The position numbers and the translations under genes are program-made. Shown piece after piece: positions 22,953-34,397 of a DNA stretch of 64,000 nt; the stretch's first letter is position 1, and each line of letters starts with the position of its first letter. Source of the DNA: Penium margaritaceum (Eukaryota; Streptophyta; Zygnematophyceae; Desmidiales; Peniaceae); contig SZWC01000540.1 in assembly GCA_023375785.1 (NCBI GenBank), positions 140,403-204,402 on the forward strand. Direction: 5' to 3'. Under the pieces are notes generated by a model that saw nothing but the letters and a program-made list of their open reading frames with translations, had not been told where the DNA came from and made no database searches.

Positions 22953-24367
22953 GTGCCAATGAGCCGTAAAGCCCTGGCTGACTACACTGGCCCGTGTGTG
23001 TGGTGCGGAGAAAACCTCCCTGCTGAACCACTCCTAAAGGTGGTGTGCCGGATATGCGCGAATCCAGCGCATCAGTACGTCGGCGGAGCCTCCAAGACCT
23101 GCATCGGACGAAATCGAACCTGCCTGCGATGCTTGAAGGAGGCTGCTAAACAGGAGGCCGCGAAGAAAAGAGACGAGGGAGAGGGAGCAGGACCCGGCGC
23201 TGGAGGAGCGCCGCCCCGCGGGAGGTGGGACCCAGAAGAGGAGGAGGAGGAGGAAGAGGAGGAGGAAGAAGGGCCTCTAGAGCGAAAGAGAGGTCTGCGC
23301 TTCGTTTCCCGGGCCACAATGAGGCAGTGGCAGGCGGAGGGACGGGTCGCGACAAAGGAAAAAAAGAGGAAGGAACTGGATGAAAAGAAATGTGCTCAAT
23401 GCGGCCAGTGGTGGGGAGTGGAGGTGCAGGACTGTGGTGGATGCCTCCGCAAAATCTGCACTGGTTGCTTGGCCCCACCTCGTGATGGGCGCGGAGGGCG
23501 AAGCGGGGCTGCGGTGTGCATGAGGTGCAAGGAGGGAGTCAAGAGGCAACGAGGTGTTCGCAGGGTATCGCGAGTCAATGAGGAAGAAGAAGAGGAAGAA
23601 TCAGAGGAAGAGGAGTGACCGGAAATGGAAGGGCACAAATCCGCAGAATGCCCCACATGCCTAAAGACCGTACAGGATGGGGAAAATGTATTGTCTGCAC
23701 AAGGTTTGTGCACCGCAAATGCCTGGTGGCGGGCAGCTCTGCCTGGAAGGGCCAATGCCACCAATGTGTGGGCAATGAGCTCCTTGAGGCAGACTGCTAC
23801 CTCAGTTTCATCGCAGAGACGCGAGAACCTGCCTGCGCAGCCTGCCACGAGGGGATGGTGGCATTTGACAAGGGATGTGGCATGTGTTTAAAAATGTGTC
23901 ATCTACGGTGCGGCAAGAGGAGCAAGGAAGGAGTGTGGACATGCCACCAATGCTTGGCTCAGCCCAGAAAAGCGAATTGGGGTACGGAGAACTCTGGACT
24001 GCAGTGTTGCGGAGACGGATGTATGGGGGCTGTCACATGGAAAGCATGCCACTGTGAGCATTGCGGAGGATGGGCCCACGCACAGTGCGCTACAGCGGTG
24101 GGCATGAATGAGGAGGGGCTGACAGTGTACCGCTGCACCAGCTGCAGGACACATGAACGATTCCTGCACTGCTCTACCTGTAAAAAGCGACTGGGCGCGG
24201 AAGACATCACTGGAAGAGCCAGGTGTGAGGGCTGCCAGTTATATGTACATCAGGAATGTTCCGCGAGGTATCAGCGTGAGGGCGGAGAAGTGGAGACCTA
24301 CTGCCGCCCTTGCCAACAATGGCAGTGGCCAGGCCCCCAAGAAAAGTTCACACGCCTGTTGCGCTAA
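22953..24367 (+). pseudogene. Element 1 C-terminal array of six PHD-type zinc fingers
   Basis: About 470 codons follow the integrase linker. Finger 1 starts CVWCGENL; finger 2 starts CAQCGQWW and uses Cys where PHD fingers have His; fingers 3-6 follow C-x2-C-x9/10/14-C-x2-C-x4-H-x2-C-x10/11/14/15-C-x2-C, the C4HC3 PHD plan (finger 5 opens with C-x3-C or a CC pair). A run of about 15 Glu separates fingers 1 and 2, and another acidic run separates 2 and 3. A 1-bp loss in an A-run near 23684 shifts the frame inside finger 3; the stop at 23616-23618 is TGA. Host PHD fingers commonly read histone H3 tails, so a chromatin-targeting role for the integrase is a reasonable inference. ORF2 ends at 24365-24367. 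Confidence 0.8.
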
Positions 24368-24369
24368 GG

Positions 24370-24388
24370 AGACTCTGGGACAGAGTCT
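24370..24388 (+). other. Hairpin immediately upstream of the polypurine tract, element 1
   Basis: AGACTCT, loop GGGAC, AGAGTCT: a 7-bp perfect stem. The same hairpin is present in element 2 (48251-48269) and lies between the ORF2 stop and the polypurine tract. Confidence 0.6.
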
Positions 24389-24389
24389 T

Positions 24390-24413
24390 GGAAAGGGGGG
24401 TTGGGGGCATCAG
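24390..24413 (+). other. Polypurine tract of element 1
   Basis: GGAAAGGGGGGTTGGGGG, then CATCAG, directly before the 3' LTR. It is the expected position for plus-strand priming. Element 2 has AAAAGAGGGGAGGGGGTTGG before GGGGCATCAG. Confidence 0.7.
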
Positions 24414-25816
24414 TGTCAGGCGGGGATCCACTGCGTCTCCGCTGAGGAGAAGATGGATCCGCGGAAGGGAAAACGCTGCCTCGCACAGATCCGCGGAACG
24501 AGGCTTCCGCGGCCAGGGGTCCGCGGAGAAAGATAAAGGGAAGATCGCGGAGTACCGGAAAATGCACAAGGCACGCTGGCTCCCGCAATAAGATTGCGGT
24601 AGAGCGTGGCGTGGCGAGGAATCCAGTAGTGGGGATGGAAAAGAGGCGGGAAAGTTGCTGCCAGGAAGCGGGAGTTAACGATGAACTGTCAACGGCTGTT
24701 GGAAAGAATGAATGCGGAGAGGCCAAGACGGGCGGGACGGCAGGGCAAGAATCCGTGGTAGGAAGGGAACATGAGTCAAACCGCGGAGAAGATGGAGCGC
24801 CGGACGTGCAGAAACACACAACGCCAGGACCAGAGGTCAGGCAGGAGCTCGACCAATGAGGGCTCAAGAGGGGCAGCGGTAATCAAGTGGGAGGACCGGA
24901 AGGACGCGCCGCGCGAAGACGAAGATTCAAGGAAGAACACAAGACCGCGAGCAGCCAAGCCGCGGACTAGAGGAAGAAGTAGTAGTAGAACAGGGAAATA
25001 TGGTAGCCAAGTGTGAGTGTGGTCGAGGACGAGACCCGCAGTGTATGTAGCGCGCCGCGCGGAGTCCAAGATAGGGGAAAAAGTGATGGAAGGTGCCTTG
25101 AGAGAGCTAGTTTTGGTGGATATAAAGTAGTGGCATAGCGGAGGGACTAGGGTGACTGACTGATCTAACCAATGCCCAGAGATGCTTACCTTCCGCCTGA
25201 TGATGTGTAGTTTGAGCTAATACAAAAGCCTATTTCCCACTCATGAGCCTGAGAGCCCTGACTTCTTCAGAACTTGATTGGCTCCTTCTATCTTATTAGT
25301 CCGCGCAAGTGTTAGTGTGGATCACACCCACGCTTTCCCCTGTGGGATCCGCTGCTGTTGGAGGAGTTGAAGCTGTGCTCTTTGCGAAGTTGTCCTGCGG
25401 AGGACGAACACCTCTCCTTCGGGTGTGCGCGGAGCATGCTGCTCAATCCACCCCATTCGTGAGAACAACAAACGATTCCGCTCAGTGCTATCATCACCAG
25501 GGAACACAAGCTGGGTGAAGAGTGTTGTCGGCGACTCTGCGGCCTTGCGCACGACCGCGGAACGGGGTTCCACGGGCATAGGAGTCAGAGGCCACGAGGT
25601 TGTGGACTTTCGTGCGAGCAAGGAGCGAGACGCGGAGCACTACCCACGAGCGGGACCCTGAGAGTGTGGAGCATCCGCGGAAGACCAGGAGAGGTAGCGG
25701 AGGAGCGAGAAGCCGGTGCTGCCAGGAACCGCGGAACCAAAGGGTCGCGGAACAGATCAAACGCGGAGTCAGAGAGCGCGGAAGTAACAATGTGCGCGGG
25801 AAAATTGGGGGTACCA
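24414..25816 (+). mobile_element. 3' LTR of element 1
   Basis: Starts TGTCAGGCGGGGATCC and ends GGGGGTACCA, followed by the ACGTA target duplication. Length 1,403 bp. The TATA-like box is at 25121-25127. Most differences from the 5' LTR are C/T or G/A, often at CG. Confidence 0.93.
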
Positions 25817-27643
25817 ACGTACTTAAACACACTTACACGCACTTGCACGCACTTACACACACTTACACATACGTTTATGCACTTACACACATGAACACGC
25901 ACTTATATGTACTTAAACGCACTTAGACGCACTTACGCATACTTACACGCACTTACACACACTTACACAGACTTACACACAATTACACGTGCGTACACAC
26001 ACTTACACACACCTGCACACACTTACACATATTTAAATACACTTACACGCACTTATGCGTACTCACATGTACTTACACACACTTACACGCACATACACGC
26101 ACTTACACTCACTTACACACACTTACACACACTTACACACACTTACATGTACATACACGCACTTACATGTACTTAGATGACTTACACACACTTACACACA
26201 CTTACACACACTTACACACACTTACACACACTTACACGAACGTATACGCACTTACATGCACTTATGCAAACTTATACGCACTTACACGCACGTATATGCA
26301 AGTACACACACTTACACGTACTTACACGCACTCACACACACTTACACGCACTTACACACACTTACCCGCACTTACATGCACTTACATGCATTTACACGCA
26401 CTTATATGCACTTACGTGCACTTACACACACTAACATGCACTTACACACACTTACACAAACTTACATGCACTTGCACACACTTACACGCACTTACATGCA
26501 CTTATACACGCTTACACGTACTTACACGCACTTTCACGCACTTACATGCACTTACACGCACTTACACGCACTAACACACATTCACACGCCCCACATGCAC
26601 TCACACGCACTTACACACACTTACACGTACTTGCACACACTTACACGTACTTGCATGCACATACGCGTACTTATACGCACTTACACACACTTACGCGTGC
26701 TTACATGCATTTACATATTCTTACACGCACTTACTTGCACTTACACGAACTTACACATACTTGCACGTACTTATACAAACTTACACACACTTATGCGCAC
26801 TTACATAAACTCACACACACTTACACGTAATTACATGCTCTCACACGTACTTACACGTAATTGCACACACTTACATGCACTTACACGCACTTACATGCAC
26901 TTACATGCACTTGCATGCACTTGCACGTACTTACACAAACTTACACACACTTACACGCACTTACACGCACTTACACATACTGACACGCACTAACACGCAC
27001 TTATACACATTTACACGCACTTACACACACTTACACGTACTTACACAAACTTACACAAACCTACACGCACTTACACCCACTTACACGAACTTACACGCAC
27101 TTACACAAACTTACACGCACTTACACGCACTAACACGCACTTACACATACTTACACACACTTACACAAACGTACATGCAATGACACATACTTACACGTAC
27201 TTACACAAATGTAAACTGCACTTACACGCACTTACACGCACTTAGATGCACTTACACATACGTACACGCACTTAGATGCACATACATGCACTTACACGCA
27301 CATAGACGCACTTAAACAAACTTATACGCACTTAGATGCACTTACACGCACTAACATGCACTTACACACACTTACACGCACTTACACACACTTACACGCA
27401 CTTGTATGCACTTGCACACACTTACATGCACTCACACGTACTTATACGCACGTGCAAACACTTACACGCACTAGGACGTAGTAACACGTACTTACACGCA
27501 CTAACATGCACTTGCACGCACTTGAACACACTTACACGCACTTATACGCACTTACACGCACATACACATACCTACACGCACTAACACGCACTTTCACGCA
27601 CTGACACGCACTTACACGTACTTACACGCACTTACACGCACTT
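25817..27643. repeat. Satellite A, right part: 10-bp tandem array
   Basis: The same CACTTACACG array continues after element 1 for 1.8 kb and ends abruptly at CACTT followed by satellite B. No gene is seen; long plus-strand open frames are products of the repeat. Confidence 0.95.
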
Positions 27644-28400
27644 GGTTTATGTGACCCGGTTTTGGTTTGTGTGACCCGGCTTTGGTTTCTGTGACCCGGC
27701 CTTGGTGTCTGTGACCGGCTTACGTTTCTGTGATCTGGCTTTGGCATCTGTGACCTGGCTTTGGTTTATGTGACCCGGGTTTGGTTTCTGTGACCCGGCT
27801 ATGTTTCTGGGACCCATATTTGGTTTCTGTGACCTGGCTTTGGTTTCTGTGACCCGGCTTTGGTTTTTCTGACCCGGCTTTGGTTTGTCTGACCCGGCTT
27901 TGGTTTGTACGACCCGGCTTTGGTTTTGTGACCCGGCTTTGGGTTTGTTGACCTAGCTTTGGTTTCTGTGACCCGGCTTTGGTTTCTATGACCCGGCTTT
28001 GGTTTCTGTGACCCCGGTTTGGTTTCAATGACCCGGTTTTGGCTTATGTGACCCAGCTCGTTTTCAGTGACCCGGCTCTGGTTTCTGTGACGCGGCATTG
28101 GTTTCTGTGCCTGGCTTAGGTTTCTGTGACCCGACTTTGGTTTCTGTGACCGGACTTTGGTTTGTGTGACCCGTTGCTGGTTTGTGTGACCCGGCTTTGG
28201 TTTCTGTGACTCGGCTTTGGTTTCTTTGACCCGGCTTTGGTTCTGTAACCCGGCTTTGGTTTCAATGACCTGACTTTGGTTCACGGGACCCGGCTTGGTT
28301 TCTGTGACCCGGTTTTGGTTTTATGACCCGGCTTTGGTTTCCGTGACTTGGCTTTGGTTTATGTGACCGGGCTTTGGTTTCTGTGCCCCGGCTTTGGTTT

Positions 28401-29040
28401 CTGTCACCCGGCTTTGGTTTCTGTCACCCGGCTTTGGTTTCTGTCACCCGGCTTTGGTTTCTGTCACCCGGCTTTGGTTTCTGTCACCCGGCTTTGGTTT
28501 CTGTCACCCGGCTTTGGTTTCTGTCACCCGGCTTTGGTTTCTGTCACCCGGCTTTGGTTTCTGTCACCCGGCTTTGGTTTCTGTCACCCGGCTTTGGTTT
28601 CTGTCACCCGGCTTTGGTTTCTGTCACCCGGCTTTGGTTTCTGTCACCCGGCTTTGGTTTCTGTCACCCGGCTTTGGTTTCTGTCACCCGGCTTTGGTTT
28701 CTGTCACCCGGCTTTGGTTTCTGTCACCCGGCTTTGGTTTCTGTCACCCGGCTTTGGTTTCTGTCACCCGGCTTTGGTTTCTGTCACCCGGCTTTGGTTT
28801 CTGTCACCCGGCTTTGGTTTCTGTCACCCGGCTTTGGTTTCTGTCACCCGGCTTTGGTTTCTGTCACCCGGCTTTGGTTTCTGTCACCCGGCTTTGGTTT
28901 CTGTCACCCGGCTTTGGTTTCTGTCACCCGGCTTTGGTTTCTGTCACCCGGCTTTGGTTTCTGTCACCCGGCTTTGGTTTCTGTCACCCGGCTTTGGTTT
29001 CTGTCACCCGGCTTTGGTTTCTGTCACCCGGCTTTGGTTT
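28401..29040. repeat. Homogenised block of 32 identical 20-bp units in satellite B
   Basis: Thirty-two consecutive units carry CTGTCACCC instead of CTGTGACCC and are otherwise identical, 640 bp without one difference. Units on either side are diverse and mostly GTGACCC. This indicates a very recent local expansion of one variant, or an assembly or polymerase artefact. Confidence 0.9.
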
Positions 29041-32000
29041 CTGTGACCCGGCTTTTGTTTCTGTGACCCGGCTTTGGTTTCTGTGACCCGGCTTTGGTTT
29101 CTGTGACCCGGCTTTGGTTTTTGTGACCCGGCTTAGGTTTCTGTGACCCAGCTTTGGTTTCTGTGACCTGGCTTTGGTTTTTGTGACCCAGCTTTGGTTT
29201 CTATGACTCGGCTTTGGTTTCTCTGACCCAGCTTTGGTTTATGTGACCTGGCTTTGATTTCTGTGACCCAGCTTTGGTTTCTGTGACCCGGCTTTGGTTT
29301 TTGTGACTCGTCTTTTATTTCTGTGACCCGGCTTTGGTTTCTGTGACCCAGCATTGGTTTACGTGACCCCGTTTTGGTTTCTCTGACCCAGCTTTGGTTT
29401 CTGTGACCTAGAATTGGTTTCTGTAACCCGACTTTGGTTGCTGTGACCCGGCTTTGGTTTCTGTGACCCGGCTTTGGTTTTTGTGACCCGGGTTTGGTTT
29501 TTGTCACTCAGCTTTGGTTTCTGTGACCCGGCTTTGGTTTCTTTGACCTGGCTTTTGTTTCCGTGAGCCGGCTTTTAGTTACTGTGACCCGGCTTGGTTT
29601 TTGTGACTCCGCTTTGGTTTCTGTGACCTGGCTTTGGTTTCTGTGGCCCGACTTTGGTTCGGTGATCTGGCTTCGGTCTATGTGACCCGGCTTTGGTTTC
29701 TGTGATTCGGCTTTGGATTATGTGACCCCGCTTTGGTTTATGTGACCTGGCTTTGGTTTCTATGAGCATGCTTTGGTTTCTGTGCTCCGGCTTTGGTTTG
29801 TTGACCTGGCTTTGGTTTCTGTGACCCGGCTTTGGTTTCACTGATCCGGCTTTGGTTTCTGTGACCCGGCTTTGGTTTCTGTGACCCGGCTTTGGTTTCT
29901 GTGACCCGCCTTTGGTTTCGATGACCCGGCTTTGGTTTCTGTGACCCGGAGTTGGTTTCTGTGACTTGGCCTTGGTTTCTGTGAACCGGCTTGGTTTCTG
30001 TGACCAGACTTTGGTTTCTGTGACCCGGCTTTGGTTTCTGTGAACTGGCTTTGGTTTCTATGCTCTGGCTTTTGTTTCTCTGACATGGCTTTGGTTGTTG
30101 TGACCCGGCTTTGGTTTGTGTGACCCGGCTTTGCTTTCTATGACCCGGCTTTGTTTTCTGTGACTCGGCTTTGGTTTCTGTGACCCGGCTTTGGTTGATG
30201 TGACCCTGATTTCGTTTCTGTGACCCGACTTTGGTTTCAGTGAACCGCATTTGGTTTTTGTGGCCAGGCTTTGGTTTCTGTGATCGGGCTCTGGTCTCTG
30301 GGACCCGGCGTTGGTTTCTGTGACTTGGCCTATGTTTATGTGACCCGGCTTTGGTTTCTGTGACCCGGATTTGGTTTCTGTGACCTTTTGGTTTCTGTGA
30401 CCCGGCTTTGGTTTATGTGACCTGGCTTTGGTGTCTGTGACCTGGATTTGGTTTCTGTAACCCGGCTTTGGTTTCTGTGACCCGGCTTTGGTTTATGTGA
30501 CCTGGCTTTGGTGTCTGTGACCTGGATTTGGTTTCTGTAACCCGGCTTTGGTTTCTGTGACCCGGCTTTGGTTTCTGTGACCCGGCTTTGGTTTCTGTGA
30601 CCCAGCTTTAGTTTGTGTGACCCGGCTTTGGTTTCTGTGACCCGGCTTTGGTGTCTGTGACCCGGCTTTGGTTTCTGTGTCCCGGCTTTGGTATCTATGA
30701 CCAGGCTTTGGTTTATGTGATCCGGTTTTGGTTTCTGTGACCCGGTTTTGGTTCCTGTGGCCCGGCTTTGGTTTCCGTGACGCAACTTTGGTTTCAGTGA
30801 CCCGGGTTTGGTGTCTGTGGACCGGCTTTGGTTTCTGTGACCCGGCTTTGGTTTATGTGACTTGGCTTTGGTTTCTGTGACCCGGCTTTGGTTTTGAAGA
30901 CCTGGCTCTTAGATTTTGTGACCCGGCTCTAGTTTCTGTGACCTGACTTTGGTTTCAGTGACCCGGCATTGGATTCTGTGACCTGGCTTTGGTTTCTTTG
31001 ACCTGGCATTGGTTTCTGTGACCCAGCTTTGGTTTCTGTAACCTGGCTTTGGTTTGCTGTGACCCGGCTCGGGATTATGTGACTCGGCTCTGGTTTTTAT
31101 GGATTTGCTTTGGGTTATGTGACATGGCTTTGGTTTTTGTGACCTGGTCCTGGTTTATGTAATCCGGCTTTGGTTGATGTCACCTGGCTTTGGTTTTTGT
31201 GATCCGGCTTTGGTTTCTGTGACCCAACTTTTGTTTCTGTGACCCAGCTGTGGTTTATGTGACCGGCTTTGGTTTATGTGACCTGGCTTTGGTTTCTGTG
31301 ACCCGGCTTTGGTTTATGTGACCCGGCTTTGGTTTCTGTGACCCCACATTAATGTATGTGACCCACCTTTGGTTTATGTGATCCGGATTTGGTTTCTGTG
31401 ACCCGGTTTTGGTTTATGTGACCCGGCTTTGGTTTCTGTTACCCGGCTTTGGTTTCTGTGACCCGCCTTTGGTTCCTGTGACCCGGCTTTGGTTTCTGTG
31501 ACCCAAATTTGGTTTCTGTGACTCGGCTTTGGTTTTTGTGACCCGGCTTTGGTTCCTTTAACCCGACTTTGGTTTCTCTGACTCAAATTTGGTTTCTATG
31601 ACCGGGCTTTGGTTTTATGACCCAGCTTTGCTTTTTGTGACCCGGCTTCAGTTTCTGTGACCCGGCTTTGGTTTCTGTGACCCGGCTTCGGTTTCTGTGA
31701 CCCCGCTTTGGTTTCTGTGACCTGGCTTTGGTTTATGTGACCCAGCTTGGTTTCAGTGACCCAGCTTTGGTTTATGTGACCTGACTTTGGTTTCTGTGAC
31801 CCGGCTTTGGTTTCTGTGACCGGCTTAGGTTTATGTGACTTGACTTTGGTTTCTGTCACCATGCTTTGGTTTGTGTGACCCGGCATTGGTTTCCGTGACC
31901 CAGCTTTGGTTTCTGTGACCCGGCTTTGGTTTTTGTGACCCGGCTTTGGTTTCTGTGACCCGGCTTTCATTTATATGACCGAGCTTTGGTTTCCGTGACC

Positions 32001-34392
32001 CGGCTTGGTTCCTGTGACCCGGCTTTGATTTTGTGATCCGGCTTTGGTTTTTGTGACCCGGCTTTGGTTTCCATGACCCCGCTTCGGCTTCTTTGACCCG
32101 GCGTTGGTTTCTGTGACCCAGCTTTGCTTTCTGTGACCCGGCTTTGGTTTATCTAACCCAGCTTTGGTTTCGTTGGTCCAGCTTTGGTTTCAGTGTACCG
32201 GCTTTGCTTTACCCTGCTTTGGTTTTCTCAACCCGGCTTTGGTTTCTGTGACCCGTCTTTGGTTTCTATGACCCGGCTTTTGTTTCTGTGACTGGGCTTT
32301 GGCTCTGTGACCCGGCTTTGGTTTTTGTGACCCGGCTTTGGTTTCTGTGACCCGGCTTTGGTGTCTGTGATCCGGCTTTGCTTTCTCTTCCTCGGCGTTG
32401 GTTTCTGTGACCTGGCTTTGTTTTGTGTGACTCGGCATTGGTTTATGGGACCGTTTTGGGTTCCTGTGATCCGGCATTGGTTTCTGATCCGGCTTTGGTT
32501 TCTTTTACCGGGCTTTGGCTTCTTTGACCCGGCGTTCTGTGACCCGGCTATGGTTTATGTGACCCGGCTATGGTTTATTTGACCGGGCTTTGGTTTGTGT
32601 AACCTGGCTTTGGTTTCTATGACCCGGCCTTGGTTTCTGTGACCCAGCTTTCGTTTATTTGACATGGCTGTGGTTTATATGACCCAGCTTTTGTTTTTGT
32701 GGCATGGCTTTGGTTTCTGTGACTTCGCTTTGTTTCCTGTGACCCGGCTTTGATTTCTGTGACCCGGTTTTGGCTTCTGTGACCCAGCTTTGGGTTCTGT
32801 GACCAGGCTTTGGTTTCCGTGACCCGGCTTTGGTTTCTGTGACCCGGCTTTGGTGTCTGTGACCCGGCTTTGGTTTTTGTAACCCAGCTTTGGTTTCTGT
32901 GACCCGGCTTTGGTTAATGTAACCCAGCTTTGGTTTCTGTGACCCGGCTTTTGTTTTTGTGACCCGGCTTTGGTTTCTGTGACCCATTTTTAGTTTGTGT
33001 GACCCGGCTTTGGTTTCAGTGACCTGGCTTTGGTGTCTGTGACCTGGCTTTGGTTTCTGTGACCCGGCTTCGGTATCTGTGACCCGGCTTTGGTTCATGT
33101 GATCCAGTTTTGGTTTCTCTGACCCGGTTTTGGTTTTTGTGACCCGGCTTTGGTTTCTGTAACCAAACTTTGGTTTCTGTGATCCCGCTTTGGTGTTTGT
33201 GAACGGGCTTTGGTTTCCGTGACCCGGCTTCGGTGTCTGTACTTGGCTTTGGTTTCTGTGACCCGGCTTTGGTTTCCAAGACCCGGCTTTTAGTTTCTAT
33301 GACCCGGCTTTGGTTTCTGTGACCCAGCTTTGGTTTGAGTGACCCAGCATTTGATTCTCTGACCAAGCTTAAGTTTCTCTGACCCGGCTTTGGTTTCTGT
33401 GACCCAGCTGTGGTTTCCGTGACCTGGCTTTGGTTTGCTGTGACCCGGCTCTGGATTATGTGACTCGGCTTTGGTTTTTATGAATTTTCTTTGGTTTATG
33501 TGACATGTCTTTGGTTGTTGTGACGTGGTCCTGGTTTATGTGATCTGGCTTTGGTTTATGTGACTTGGCTTTGGGTTTTGTGACCCGGCTTTGGTTTATG
33601 TGTCCTGACATTAATTCATGTGACCCTGCGTTGGTTTTTGTGACCCGGCTTTGGTTTCTGTGACTCGGCTTTGCTTTATGTGACCTGGCTTTGGTTTCTT
33701 TTACCCGGCTTTGGTTTATGTGACCCGTCTTTGGTTTCTGTGACCCGGGTTTGGTTTCTGTGACCCAAATTTGGTTTCTGTGACCCGGGTTTGGTTTCTG
33801 TGACCCGGCTTTGGTTTCTGTGACCCGGCTTTGGTTTCTGTGACCCCGCTTTGGTTTCTGTGACCGGCTTTGGTTTATGTGACCCGGCTTGCCTTCAGTG
33901 ACCCGGCTTTGGATTCTGTGACCTGATTTTGGTTTCTGTGACCCACCTTCGGTTTCTGTGACCGGCTTAGTTTTCTTTGACCTGACTCTGGTTTCTGTGA
34001 CCGGGCTTTGGTTTGTGTGACCCGGCTTTGGTTTCTGTGACCTGGTTTTGGTTTATGTGAATGGTTTTGGCTTCTGTGACCCTGCTTTGGTTTCTGTGAC
34101 CCGGCTTTGGTTTCTATGACCGAGCTTTGGTTTTCGTTACCCGGCTTGGTTTCTGTGACCCGGCTTTGGTTTTGTGACCCGGTTTTGGTTTTTGTGACCC
34201 GGATTTGGTTTCTATGACCCCGCTTTGGCTTCTCTGACCCGGCTTTGGTTTCTGTGACCGGGCTTCGGTTTCTGTGACCTGGCTTTGGTTCATCTAACCC
34301 AGCTTTGGTTTCTTTGGTCCAGCTTTGGTTTCTGTGTACCGGCTTTGGTTTACCCTGCTTTCGTTTCTTTTACCCGGCTTTGGTTTCTGTGA

Positions 34393-34397
34393 TCCGT
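34393..34397. repeat. Target-site duplication of element 2, left copy (TCCGT)
   Basis: TCCGT precedes the 5' LTR and CCCGT (49925-49929) follows the 3' LTR: four of five bases match, consistent with a 5-bp duplication and one later C/T change. Confidence 0.75.

Larger units (their letters stand above)
10255..25816 (+). mobile_element. Element 1: complete but inactive Ty3/Gypsy-like LTR retrotransposon
   Basis: Two 1,403-bp LTRs (10255-11657 and 24414-25816) with TG...CA ends flank an internal region that encodes gag, protease, RT, RNase H, a second protease, an unknown region, integrase and a PHD-finger array. A perfect ACGTA target duplication confirms the borders. The span is 15,562 bp, but 217 bp of that is an assembly duplication at 19926-20358. 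Domain order within ORF1 (gag-PR-RT-RH) with RT motif YIDD and DDE integrase downstream of RT is Ty3/Gypsy-like. Many stops and several frameshifts make it non-functional as it stands. By eye the LTRs differ at about 40 positions in their first 660 bp, so the insertion is not recent. Confidence 0.93.
27644..34397. repeat. Satellite B, left part: 20-bp tandem array, consensus GGCTTTGGTTTCTGTGACCC
   Basis: About 6.75 kb of 20-bp units with many point variants and occasional 1-bp indels. Both strands give open frames with 20-residue periodicity (minus strand KPGHRNQSRVTETKAGSQKP); I treat these as artefacts of the repeat. A perfectly uniform block occupies 28401-29040. Longer blocks of unusual variants recur at 2,140-2,141 bp (31981/34122 and 32173/34314). 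Confidence 0.95.

Noticed and set aside
28348-29086. Three overlapping plus-strand frames of about 230 codons with a 20-residue repeat (VSVTRLWFLSPGFGFCHPAL)
   Set aside because: All three frames encode the same rotated peptide because 20 bp is not a multiple of three; this is a property of the satellite unit, not a gene.
27720-33366. Minus-strand frames with KPGHRNQSRVTETKAGSQKP repeats in satellite B
   Set aside because: They are reverse readings of the same 20-bp unit, broken at random by unit mutations, with no conserved start or end.
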